Shown: piece after piece, positions 1-9,500 of the stretch
Numbering within the stretch: position 1 is the stretch's first letter
Layout: each line of letters starts with the position of its first letter
Source of the DNA: Zingiber officinale
Lineage: Eukaryota; Streptophyta; Magnoliopsida; Zingiberales; Zingiberaceae
Assembly (NCBI RefSeq): GCF_018446385.1
Contig: NC_055987.1
Span: forward strand, 4,605,705 to 4,669,704
Length of the DNA stretch: 64,000 nucleotides
Direction of reading: 5' to 3'
Translations under genes and position numbers: made by a program
Notes under the pieces: generated by a model
What the model was told of the DNA's origin: nothing
The model's database searches: none
Seen by the model: the letters and a program-made list of their open reading frames with translations, nothing else

Positions 1-95
1 TATATATAAAGTTAATTTTATTTTTTAAAAAAAATCTGATAAAACAAAAGGAAAGAATATTATTTTATTTTCGATGATGCCCCGAATGAAATATA

Positions 96-103
96 TGACG
101 TCA
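96..103. promoter_or_regulatory. TGACGTCA palindrome (bZIP/CRE-like site)
   Basis: A perfect 8-bp palindrome TGACGTCA lies about 970 bp upstream of the CCCH start codon. Such sites bind plant TGA/bZIP factors. Its use here is inferred only from sequence. Confidence 0.3.
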
Positions 104-395
104 ACATTTTATTTTATTTTTTTATTACGGAAAGAATAAGCATATCTTTTTTGGAATATTAATTATTGCCATAATTCTTTATTTATTCGAGGCACGCGAC
201 CTTACTTCTTCTAATTCAATCGAACAACGAATAATGAGTCAGGTACGTCTCGGGTACTCTTATATGACTGGTTAGTGTCGAGCCGAAAGCGAGATGTCCG
301 CTTCATCGTTCGTTGCGATTCGAGCGGGCGAAACGAGCCGCGATGATCCACGAACCGAACCCGGTTTAGGAGGCAGCGCGAAGCGCATGGCTCGC

Positions 396-403
396 CACGT
401 GTC
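396..403 (+). promoter_or_regulatory. G-box/ABRE-like CACGTGTC
   Basis: CACGTGTC combines a G-box (CACGTG) with an ACGTGTC ABRE core. It lies about 670 bp upstream of the CCCH gene, a family often induced by ABA and abiotic stress. One isolated site is weak evidence. Confidence 0.35.
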
Positions 404-829
404 CACGACTCCATAAGGATAATTATTTCGCACCGAATACGCGTCGATCTGCCGTTGGCCACAATTGCATCCGGGAACCACAGCTATCGCGACGCTGACG
501 CGATGTCCACTTCGCCGCTGCCGGGTGGGCCGCTTATCGTTTCGTTTGGGTTCGTTTCATTGTTGTTGGGATTTGGTTTCATTTTAGTTTCATTTTGGCT
601 TCGTTTAGGGAGTAGGAAGCAGGCAGCTGCCTTCTGTTAGTCGAATCGTTGACCGGAAGACCGCTATAATAAAATTATTGTGGTCTCTTTTATTTTAGTC
701 CTCTGTGTAAGATATTGTTTGTTGCATCCTTTGTCAGTGTATTTTCGGTCCCTCCTTGGTTGTATCTAGCGAATTCGAGGTTGTTCGGGGGTGGAAGAGT
801 AAATTTGGCAGGACCTTTTGCCTTCCTTG

Positions 830-836
830 TATAAAC
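830..836 (+). promoter_or_regulatory. Candidate TATA box of the CCCH gene
   Basis: TATAAAC follows a C/T-rich stretch. Transcription would start near 860, giving a 5' leader of about 200 bases to the ATG at 1066. A GTAAG donor near 940 and a T-rich tract ending in AG near 1051 suggest a leader intron. Confidence 0.4.
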
Positions 837-1065
837 TATTCGCCCCATCCTCACCTACAAAAAGGACCAAGCACCGAAACATCTTCACCTCTTCCGCACA
901 CAAAGATCTGTTGGTTTCTTCGGTTTCATCGATCTCCTGTAAGAATCCTTTCTCTGCTTCGTCTTACTTTGATTTATATATATATTTTTTGGTTTTTTTT
1001 TTTGATGATTTGATCGCCCTTTTATGGAGGTTTTCGTTGATTTGTGGATAAGGTCAAGGAAGGAC

Positions 1066-3060
1066 ATGTGTGGCGGCCTCCGGAAAGTTTCTCCGCCGGC
1101 TGGCGAAGATCCCAAGCATCCGCCGGTGGCGGAGGATGCTGCGCTGCTCCTAGAGCTTGCTGCTTCAGATGACGTCGCTGCCTTCAAGCGGGCAGTGGAG
1201 GAGGGACGGCCGCTCGATTCCTCCGCTCCCTGGTACGTTCGTTCTCCCGGCCGAGGTATGGGATACCAGCAGCGTACGCCGCTTATGATTGCGGCCCTCT
1301 ATGGTAGCACCGCCATCATCGACTACATCCTCGCCGCACGTCCCGCTGAGGCTGCCCGGAGCGCTGCCTCCGACGGCACCACGGCTCTCCACTGCGCCGC
1401 TGCCGGCGGCTCCGCGGATTCTCTCGATGCCGTCAAGCTCCTGATCGGCGCCTCAGGGGACGCCGTCGATGCCCTCGATGCGAGCGGCAACCGCCCTGGT
1501 GACGTCATCGCCCGGCAGTTTTCGAACAGCGTGGCTAAATCTCTCGAAGTTATCCTAAAGGCCCCGTGTTGCCCTAGTGTCGCATCGCCAAATAAGGAAG
1601 AGACGGCTAAACAAGGAGAGAAGAAGGAATATCCGTTGGATTTGACGCTACCCGACATCAAGACCGGGATTTACGGCACCGACGAGTTCCGGATGTATAC
1701 TTTCAAGATCAAGCCGTGCTCTCGGGCTTACTCCCACGATTGGACGGAGTGCCCCTTTGTACATCCTGGCGAGAACGCCCGGCGCCGAGATCCGCGAAAG
1801 TTATCGTATAGCTGCGTTCCGTGCCCTGAGTTCCGCAAAGGATCTTGCCGGAACGGCGATTCCTGCGAGTACGCCCACGGCGTGTTCGAGAGTTGGCTCC
1901 ACCCTGCTCAGTATCGGACTCGGCTGTGCAAGGATGAGACCGGCTGCAATCGTCGGGTTTGCTTCTTCGCCCACAAACAAGAAGAACTTCGATCCGTGAA
2001 TCCCTCGGCGGCATCAGTTGGCGGAATGGTGTTGCCCTCGTCGAGGTCGTCGTCGCCAGGCCTTTCTTCTCTGGACATGGCCACGGCGTTCATGATGATG
2101 CAGCAGCCCGGTTCTCCCATGTCCCCCTCGGCTTCGTCAGCTTCATCGCTGTGGATGAACCCAACCGGCGGTGCCATGACACCTCCAGCCTTGCAGTTGC
2201 CGAGCAGCAGACTGAAGGCTTCGCTGAGTGCCAGAGACATGGATTTCGACCTCGATTTACTCGGATTGGAAGGATATCAGCAGAAGCTCATCGATGAAAT
2301 CACCAGAACTTCGTCACCCCGTGCAAATTGGGGCTCGAACAACCTAGCGGAAGCATCTCGCTCTTCCGAACTCAGCGATATGTTGAGGCATGTAGACCCA
2401 TCGCTGCTAACTCAGTTGCAGGGTCTCTCCATGAGGCAGTCAGCTCCTCAATACCAATCCGCGCCTGGTCTCCAAAAGCACCAGTCGCAGTTGCTCTCTG
2501 GAATCGGAGGCGGCCTTTCTTCTTCCCCGCCGGTGAACGCGACGTCATCGTTTGGCCTCGACCCCTCCATGGCGAAAGCCATGATGAACTCGAGGGCTTC
2601 TGCTTTCGCCAAGCGAAGCCAGAGCTTCATCGATCGTGGGACATCTACCGGCCGCTCGTCTACCCTCTCCCCAATCACTGCTCCACATGCGGCCGACCTC
2701 ACGGACTGGGGCTCGCCGGGCGGTAAGCTTGATTGGGGCATCCAAGAAGAGGAGTTGTCGAAGCTGAGGAAATCTGCCTCCTTTGCCTTCCGTGGCAACC
2801 AAGCAGCCACCTTTGGAGGCGTCTCCGCCACAGCCGCTGCCACCCTGCCGTCCACGATTGACGAACCGGACTTATCCTGGGTGCAATCTCTGGTAAAGGA
2901 TGCTCCTATGGCACCAATTGGACAGAGACTCTCCGCTGCCGGCGGTGAGCAGCAAAACGGCTACCAACTTAGCACCGGCGGTGAGCAGCAAAATGGCTAC
3001 CAACTTAGCACCGGTGGTGACGTCTTCTCTCCATGGGCGGAGGAGAAGATCATGGCGTAA
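1066..3060 (+). CDS. Ankyrin-repeat tandem CCCH zinc-finger protein (plant RR-TZF family)
   Basis: This is an intronless gene of 664 codons. It encodes a plant arginine-rich tandem CCCH zinc-finger protein, a family of RNA-binding regulators that act on mRNA stability and translation in stress and hormone responses and are often found in cytoplasmic granules. Ankyrin-like repeats lie at about residues 70-150. The RR region (residues about 217-250) has the typical [19 protein letters not shown] signature. Finger 1 is C253-x7-C261-x5-C267-x3-H271; a spacer of exactly 16 leads to finger 2, C288-x5-C294-x4-C299-x3-H303, the canonical plant spacing. The C-terminal half is Ser/Met/Gln-rich. I chose the ATG at 1066 (MCGGLRK) because relatives start with MC-type N-termini. 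An in-frame ATG at 1024 lies in what looks like a leader intron. A 36-bp tandem duplication sits near the C-terminus. Domain call is firm; the exact orthologue is not. Confidence 0.93.
   Translation: MCGGLRKVSPPAGEDPKHPPVAEDAALLLELAASDDVAAFKRAVEEGRPLDSSAPWYVRSPGRGMGYQQRTPLMIAALYGSTAIIDYILAARPAEAARSAASDGTTALHCAAAGGSADSLDAVKLLIGASGDAVDALDASGNRPGDVIARQFSNSVAKSLEVILKAPCCPSVASPNKEETAKQGEKKEYPLDLTLPDIKTGIYGTDEFRMYTFKIKPCSRAYSHDWTECPFVHPGENARRRDPRKLSYSCVPCPEFRKGSCRNGDSCEYAHGVFESWLHPAQYRTRLCKDETGCNRRVCFFAHKQEELRSVNPSAASVGGMVLPSSRSSSPGLSSLDMATAFMMMQQPGSPMSPSASSASSLWMNPTGGAMTPPALQLPSSRLKASLSARDMDFDLDLLGLEGYQQKLIDEITRTSSPRANWGSNNLAEASRSSELSDMLRHVDPSLLTQLQGLSMRQSAPQYQSAPGLQKHQSQLLSGIGGGLSSSPPVNATSSFGLDPSMAKAMMNSRASAFAKRSQSFIDRGTSTGRSSTLSPITAPHAADLTDWGSPGGKLDWGIQEEELSKLRKSASFAFRGNQAATFGGVSATAAATLPSTIDEPDLSWVQSLVKDAPMAPIGQRLSAAGGEQQNGYQLSTGGEQQNGYQLSTGGDVFSPWAEEKIMA
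2941..3012 (+). repeat. 36-bp in-frame tandem duplication in CCCH gene
   Basis: Two 36-bp units (2941-2976 and 2977-3012) differ at one base and duplicate the 12-residue unit [13 protein letters not shown] partial third unit (GGTGGTGAC) follows. The duplication keeps the frame and lies in the disordered tail just before the stop. Confidence 0.9.
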
Positions 3061-5143
3061 AGGAATTCGTTGCCATCAATTCAACGACGATGAAGAATTA
3101 CAAAAATATTTCAATCTGACTAGTTCTTTTCTTCATTATATCTTTTGAATCCAGATTATAATTTTTAGCAGGAACGCCTGGAAGATGCCCGAAGGGAGTC
3201 TGAGCTTGTTAATGGCGGCCTGCGAGTTCTTTCATTCGTATATTATAGCTTAATTGCATGGATTATAAAAATCTGAATAGGATATATATATGAACAGGAA
3301 GAGAATAACAGAGATCTAATCTCTCTTGTTTTAGATCTTCGGATCATCTTTAACTTCATGTCGTGCTTATTTGTAAATCTATCATTTGCTCCTAATCTTA
3401 CTATTTGTGTACTATTATTCCCTGTTTTTTGCTCCACTATTATCTCCAATCTTGCATTAATGAGAGAAATTATTTATAGTGATATACCTATTTTAAGATT
3501 CTGAAACCATCAATAGATATTGAAATGAGCTTAGATTGATGAATATTTAGTCAATCGTGGGGGAGCATGTCAAAGAAAATTATTGGTTTCACAAGCCAAA
3601 AGTCAAATAATAATTTTTTCTTTGTCTTGGAAGAATTATTGGCTTGGTGCTGCTATACAAACAACTATTTGAGATTGTAACGGAAAGAAATGTTTTCATT
3701 ATAAACAAAAGCATAATTGCATTAATAGAACATCATTCAGCAGATGTTCCATATCACTCTTGCTGTCATCTCAAGATAGAAATTTTTCCTTTAATGAAAA
3801 AAGAATACTGACCATTTTCCTCCAATGAGAAATCGATCTAAGAATATGAATACTAATCATTTGGATGGATGGATTTTTGTTAGCATTTTTTATTTATTCT
3901 GATAGTTAATTAAAAATTTATATAGGATGAGATGATTACTTATTACTTCTAGGATATTGATATTGAAACCGGATTGATAGGGGGCCGGATCAATTACTTG
4001 CATTACTTAAAAAAAATTAAAAATAAGATCATATTGATTAAGATGAGTTGCTGTATGAAAACAGTAGGTTTCCTCATCGTTGACTTTAATGCGGTCTGCA
4101 CAATTTTAGGATGAAATCCTAGTTCTTGGACGCCTTTACTTTCTATTTTTTTTTTTCCCACCCTTCCAATCAATCCTCCTTTTTTCCCACCTGCAAAAGC
4201 TACTCCATTATTGTCCACTCGGAAACAGATTCCTAACTCCTTGAAAAAATGGTTGGATTTTTAAAAAGCGATTCCCTTCCTTTTAGTTTCAGATTTAATA
4301 TGTTTACTTATTTTACTAAATTATCCAATCAAATACCAGAATGAAATTGCAATAAAACATAAGCATTAAATGAATTCTAAGTCAGAATCATCTACAACAT
4401 CCGCTCCTTTATTTTCTAATAACCTTAAGTCTATTACTGTATTCATTTGTTTGTTTTGATTGGGACAGGAAACAACACTCGATCCAAAGCCTCTGCAAAA
4501 ACATACATCTGTATGATGCCAATCTCGTTGTCTACTTTACTTGACAGGGATTGCCATGGATGAATTAAGCTCAAATATCTCAAACTTTGTGATCGGAAAA
4601 TTGCTGTGGTGATAAGACAAAAACAAGGACCTGATGACTTTGAACCATTCAACTCTTCTTCATTATTAAACATGATGAAGCCGTGTGTACTGACGTAGTT
4701 AGTTTAGAATTTAGGATTTAAAATTTAAGATTTAGGACGTAATTATAATATCTATATGTGTATTTGTTTTAATAGATCATGATTCAATTTTCAATAGGTA
4801 CAAAGGTATCTGACCTTTACTCATGCAAAGGTCACTAATATAAGATTGACCTAAGAACACTGAGTTAATGGATTGTCCATTGTGAAGTACTTTTCAATTT
4901 ATTTTGATGGTCAATAAGAAAATTAAAAATTAAAAAAATTTATTAAACAGGATGAAAACACATATTGGATGTTGTTTCTAGTGTTCAAGTTGGTGCTCAC
5001 TAATAAAGGTGGATTGATGATGGCGAGTATCTCCTTGTAATGATGAGGATCTACCACTTTGGAGATCTACTCATGCTCAAATAATAAAGTTCTAGGGTTC
5101 CAAAGACGAGTTTTAAGGTTTAGCCAAGTTTCAATTTTTGCAC
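3061..5143. other. Intergenic region, no gene recognised
   Basis: The first few hundred bases are probably 3' UTR of the CCCH gene. The rest is AT-rich. The only open frames (for example 71 codons at 4003-4218 minus) have no recognisable domain. I see no RNA gene or clear transposon. Confidence 0.5.
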
Positions 5144-5151
5144 TATATATA
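5144..5151 (+). promoter_or_regulatory. Candidate TATA box for MIR164
   Basis: TATATATA lies about 190 bp upstream of the mature miR164 sequence. That is a plausible position for a Pol II start about 30 bp downstream, with the hairpin beginning near 5305. Confidence 0.35.
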
Positions 5152-5304
5152 TGCATATGCTTTACTAGTATTATTCTATCACAATTCTTTTAATTTACAA
5201 GAATGAGAGACCATGACGAGATCATTCATTCCCCTGCTCTATAAATATAATTATCAGCACCCAAAGGGTTTCTCCATGTATAGCATCTCCTTCAATCCCC
5301 TCGA

Positions 5305-5520
5305 TCTCGAAGTGATCAAGTTGTGCAAGGTGGAGAAGCAGGGCACATGCAACCCTTGCACCATCACCATCTCTATCGATCGATCAATCGATTTTAGTTA
5401 ACCTTCTCCGACGACTTTTCTTTCACCTTTTAAGCAAAGAACAGCACTGTGCTTGCTGGTTCAAGTCAGGCATGCGCCATGCTTCTCCACCATGCACGAC
5501 CAATCTTGTTCTTCTCATCA
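5305..5520 (+). ncRNA. MIR164: miR164 precursor (MIR164 family)
   Basis: The 5' arm at 5331-5351 begins TGGAGAAGCAGGGCACATGC, matching miR164 with one change from the common form (ACATGC instead of ACGTGC). The 3' arm at 5471-5491 (CATGCGCCATGCTTCTCCAC plus C) is its near-perfect partner with two mismatches (5345:5475 and 5341:5479) and gives 2-nt 3' overhangs. The stem extends beyond the duplex: bases 5315-5330 pair with about 5490-5508 (CAAG...GTGCA..GG against CC.TGCAC...CTTG). The loop is about 120 nt. Known miR164 targets are NAC transcription factors of the CUC/NAC1/ORE1 type, which control organ boundaries, root branching and senescence. A 62-codon open frame on the same strand overlaps the hairpin and is taken as chance. 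Confidence 0.88.
5331..5351 (+). ncRNA. miR164: mature miR164-5p
   Basis: This 21-nt sequence starts with U, lies on the 5' arm as in all MIR164 genes, and ends ACATGCA. The A where the common form has G pairs poorly with C on the star strand, so the base change is a real internal mismatch in this hairpin. Confidence 0.85.
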
Positions 5521-6533
5521 AAACTGTAATGCTCACTATCTATCAGTATCTGAATGTATATCACGGTTAGTCTCATCTTTATGTATATCACTGCAATATA
5601 GTTGATTAAATCTTTTTATATTTTGATGTTTCATTGATTTTTGTGGATTTGCATGCCACTTGTTTCATTATTTTATATTGCTTGTAGTGGTGTTTAACAT
5701 GGTGAGGATGAGGACAATGATATACCTAACATTTGCTTATATATAAATATCTGATAATCAAGAAAAAGCAATCACCTAAACCACTTTGTTTGCTTCTTTG
5801 CACAGACATCCTTTATTAATTATTATCGTTATCATCATTATTATTGAATTTTATCTCAACTTTGGGCATTAATCGTCCATAGTTATCCTAGTTAACTATG
5901 TAGATTGAAAGTTTTGAGCTCTTCCAAAAGCAGTTTAAGTATTGCAAAGTGATAGAGAGTCATATATTTGACTTTAGTTGAAAAAATTATTTTGTGAATT
6001 AGTTTGTAATTTGCTTTGTTATAATTTCTTTAATTAATCGCGCTTGTGTTGTTTGATTCTAGTTTGTGGATCTTTCTGTCAAGGCCCATGGCTAGTTGGG
6101 CTGTAGTCCGTTGGGCTTGTTAGCAGTTGCTAATGGGCCATTAGAGCACGTTTTTTAAACTTGTAACGGAGCCGTTACATGGCACATTGTGCAATCTTAA
6201 CACCGTTAGAGAATTAGACGGGGCCGATAAACTTAAACCCTAATTCTTCCATCGACTGGAGTGCCCGTGTAAAATAGTTGGTCGTTGCAGTTTCCAGTTA
6301 GCAGCAATCACTTCGTCTTTCTTCGATCGAAGGATCTTGTGAGCTTATCTGGATTATCGATCAAACCTTCCTTATCGGGTAATTATTCAAAAAAGGATTG
6401 TTTTTTTAGTTTTTTCCTTTTGGTTTTCTATCTAATATTTGGCCCGAGCTTGGTTTCGTCTTGGCGACACTCAATTTTCAGGGCGTTGGAACGTCAAAGA
6501 AGAGTTTTTTTTTTCCTCCCCTCCTTGAGAAGC
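5521..6533. other. Intergenic region and 5' leader of the aminotransferase gene
   Basis: No gene is recognised between the hairpin and about 6250. The leader of the next gene probably includes 6285-6533, with a possible leader intron from GTAATT (after 6379) to TTCAG (6480). The frame is open upstream of the chosen start but lacks conserved sequence. Confidence 0.45.
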
Positions 6534-9500
6534 ATGATGAATTCTCTACAGACGCTGCACATGTCTCACGATTGTTCGTCAATCGATCCGCTTTACGGGT
6601 TTAAGTTAGACAAAAGAAGGAGATTCACATTCCGAGCTGAAGTTCCAAAAATTTCCTCATGTCTTGTTTCGGACAAACAACAGAAAGCGAAGGCGGGATC
6701 TGCAAAGCCATTGTCGAGAGCGAGCGAGAAAGTGATAGAGATAGAGAGGAATGTGTTTGTTGGGACATATGCTCGAGCTCCGGTGGTGTTGAAGAGTGGA
6801 AAGGGATGCAAAGTTTATGATGTTGATGGGAAGGAGTACTTGGACATGACGGCTGGTATTGCAGTGAACTCACTCGGGCATAGTGACCCAGATTGGATCA
6901 ACGCAGTGATTGAGCAGGCTAATACTCTTACACATGTCAGCAATGTATACCATTCATTGCCTCAGGTAACGTTAATCTTTCTAGCTTTATCGTCAATCTC
7001 TACCTTTCTTAAAAAATTGTAGCGGAATGACAACCAATAGAATGATTTGTTCTTTCTGAGTTAATGTGGATTGATTAATGTCTTTTTATATGATCTCTGC
7101 ATCCACATATCTACTATACTTTTATTTCAATTGAAATATCTAGTTTCTATGCAGTTATTTTTGTCATTTATTTATTGCTGATTCAAGATTTTCTCAATTG
7201 CTTAAACCTAAGTTTATACTAGTTCACTCATCCATGCCTATAAACTGTCTTGATTAGCCTACAGCTCTTCATGAGGAACCAAGGGTGGCACAAACCTTCC
7301 TGTGAAGCCTTGATGTCCCCTTCAAGGTTTAGCATCCAACTCAGTCGAGTATCATCTTTCATTAATGTCTTAATGACATGTGAGGCCTTATAGCCGGTCT
7401 GCCATTACATTAACAAGCTTTCCCAATTCCGTCATCATGCCACAATTCATTCAGATGGAACAATTGACCCATTGTCTGTCAGGTCCAACTATTGTTGTCA
7501 GCCCAAATCAATAATAGTATAATAGTTTACAAATACCCTTGATTAACCCACAATTCTATTGTGGGGCTAAATTAGAGTGCCACGGTATCATAAAAATCCA
7601 TCTGGCTGGTGATTAAATTTTTTCAAAAAATGTCAATGAAATATTTGTTCCTCAAGTTAATTGTCTAACTGAGTTACAGAAAGCTCTCTAAAGCTGCACC
7701 TAACACCAACAAAAATTAAACCTTATCCTACTAGGTAAGGTCGGCTATATGGATACTTTTACGCAATAAAGCTCTATCTCTTACTCTATTATTATCTATA
7801 CTTAAATAAATTTTATCTTGTTTTATTGTTGTTAACCAAGTCTTTTTTGGTCTTCCTCTTCCTCTTCCTCGTTTGATATTCATCTTTGTCATAGTTTCAC
7901 ATCACCTAACTGGAGCATTTAGTGGTCGTCTAAGTACATGTCCGTACTATCTTAAACGTGTCTTTTGGAGTTTTCCCTCTATGACTTTCTATCTAATGCT
8001 CTCATTTTTTATTCTATCCATTCTCGTATCATCGTATGTCCACACACTCATCTTAATATCCTCATCTCTGCAACTCTTATTGTTTGCTCATGTTCTCGAG
8101 TCATAGTCCGACATTGAGCTCCATATAACATAATAGGTCTAACTATGGTTTTATAGAACTTTTCTTTAAGTTTTAGAGGTAATTTACGGTCACATAAAAC
8201 ACCTGATGTTCTCTTCCATTTCAACCATCCTGCTTGTATTTTATGTAAGATATCTCTCTCAATCCTTCCATCGTTTTACAAAAATAATCCTAAATATTTA
8301 AAGCTCTTGGTTCCGGGCAACTCGTCATCTCCTATCTTAACAATTGTTTCATTACGTCTAATATTGTTAAACTTAAATTTCATATATTCTGTCTTTAATC
8401 TACTAAGCCTAAAACCTTCCTTCTAGTGTTTCTTGCCAAGTTTCTAGTTTAACATTTACTCTATGTGTTTCATCTACCAAATAATATCATCTGCAAACAA
8501 CATGTACCACGGTATTATGTCTTGAACGTGCGCAATGAGTTCGTCCATAATTAGTATAAAAAGATACAGACTTAGAGCTGATCCTTGATATAACCCTATC
8601 TTTATTGGAAATGCTTCAGTTACTTCGCAGAAATCTTTACGTTGGTTGTTATATCCTCATACATATCCCTAATTAGTTCAATTTATGTTACGCTAACACC
8701 TTTTTTCTAGAATTCTTTATATAATTTCTCTTGAGACTCTATCATAATTTTTTCTAAGTCATTGAATACCATGTGTAGATCTTGTTTCTTCTCCCGATAT
8801 TTTTCAATTAATTATCAAATAATATGTATAACTTCTATTATCAATCTTCCAAACATGAATCCAAATTAATTTTTTGTCATCGTGATCTCTTTCCTTAATC
8901 ATTTTTCTATTACTTTTTCCCAAAGTTTCATGGCACTCATTAGTTTAATATCTCTATAGTATGCACAATTTTATACGTCTCTTTTATTCTCATATAAAGA
9001 AATTAGAGTACTTATCCTTCATTAATTAGACATTTTTTCGTTTTCAATATCATGTTAAATAATTTTGTAAGTTATTCAATACCTTATTTCCCTAGGCATT
9101 CTTATACCTCTATCAGAATATCTGATCCAACGGCTTTTCCATTATGCATCTCATTTAAAGTTTGTTCTATTTTTGAAGTTTGAATTCTGTTGGTGCAATC
9201 GATCTCTAAGGTTTTAATGTCAGACAAATATGTTTAAATATGTTTAAATATGGAGCTTGATCTAGGGAAGTCCTAGTTGTAGGCTAGGCAAGGGAAGTCC
9301 TAGTTGGAGGCTAGGCAAGAGAAATCTCGGTATATCGTGGAAGCTAGGTGGATAGGTTTAGAGGTCCTGATCCCTATACTGAGGCAAGGGAAATCTCGGT
9401 ATATCGTAGAAGCTAGGTGGATAGGTCTGGAGGACTTGATCCCTGAGTAGTCGAATATTGAGTCTTGGTGAGTGAAGCCAAGTGGTGAAAAACTTAGGGG

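Larger units (their letters stand above)
1..755. other. Upstream intergenic/promoter region of the CCCH gene
   Basis: No gene is supported here. The first 200 bases are AT-rich; 211-640 is more GC-rich and contains short opposing open frames without recognisable domains. The segment holds the candidate bZIP sites listed separately and probably includes distal promoter of the zinc-finger gene that follows. Confidence 0.5.

Noticed and set aside
456-640. Short open frame upstream of the CCCH gene (MATIASGN...)
   Set aside because: No conserved domain, opposed by other random frames in the same GC-rich stretch; taken as promoter DNA.
1024-1065. Upstream in-frame ATG extending the CCCH protein by 14 residues
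   Set aside because: The extension lies in a T-rich segment that looks like a leader intron, and relatives begin at the MC-type start at 1066.
4003-4218. Minus-strand frame of 71 codons (Lys/Gly-rich)
   Set aside because: No recognisable family, no splice or promoter context; kept as intergenic.
5213-5401. 62-codon frame overlapping the MIR164 hairpin
   Set aside because: The hairpin explains the conservation in this segment; the peptide has no domain. A miRNA-encoded peptide is possible but unsupported.
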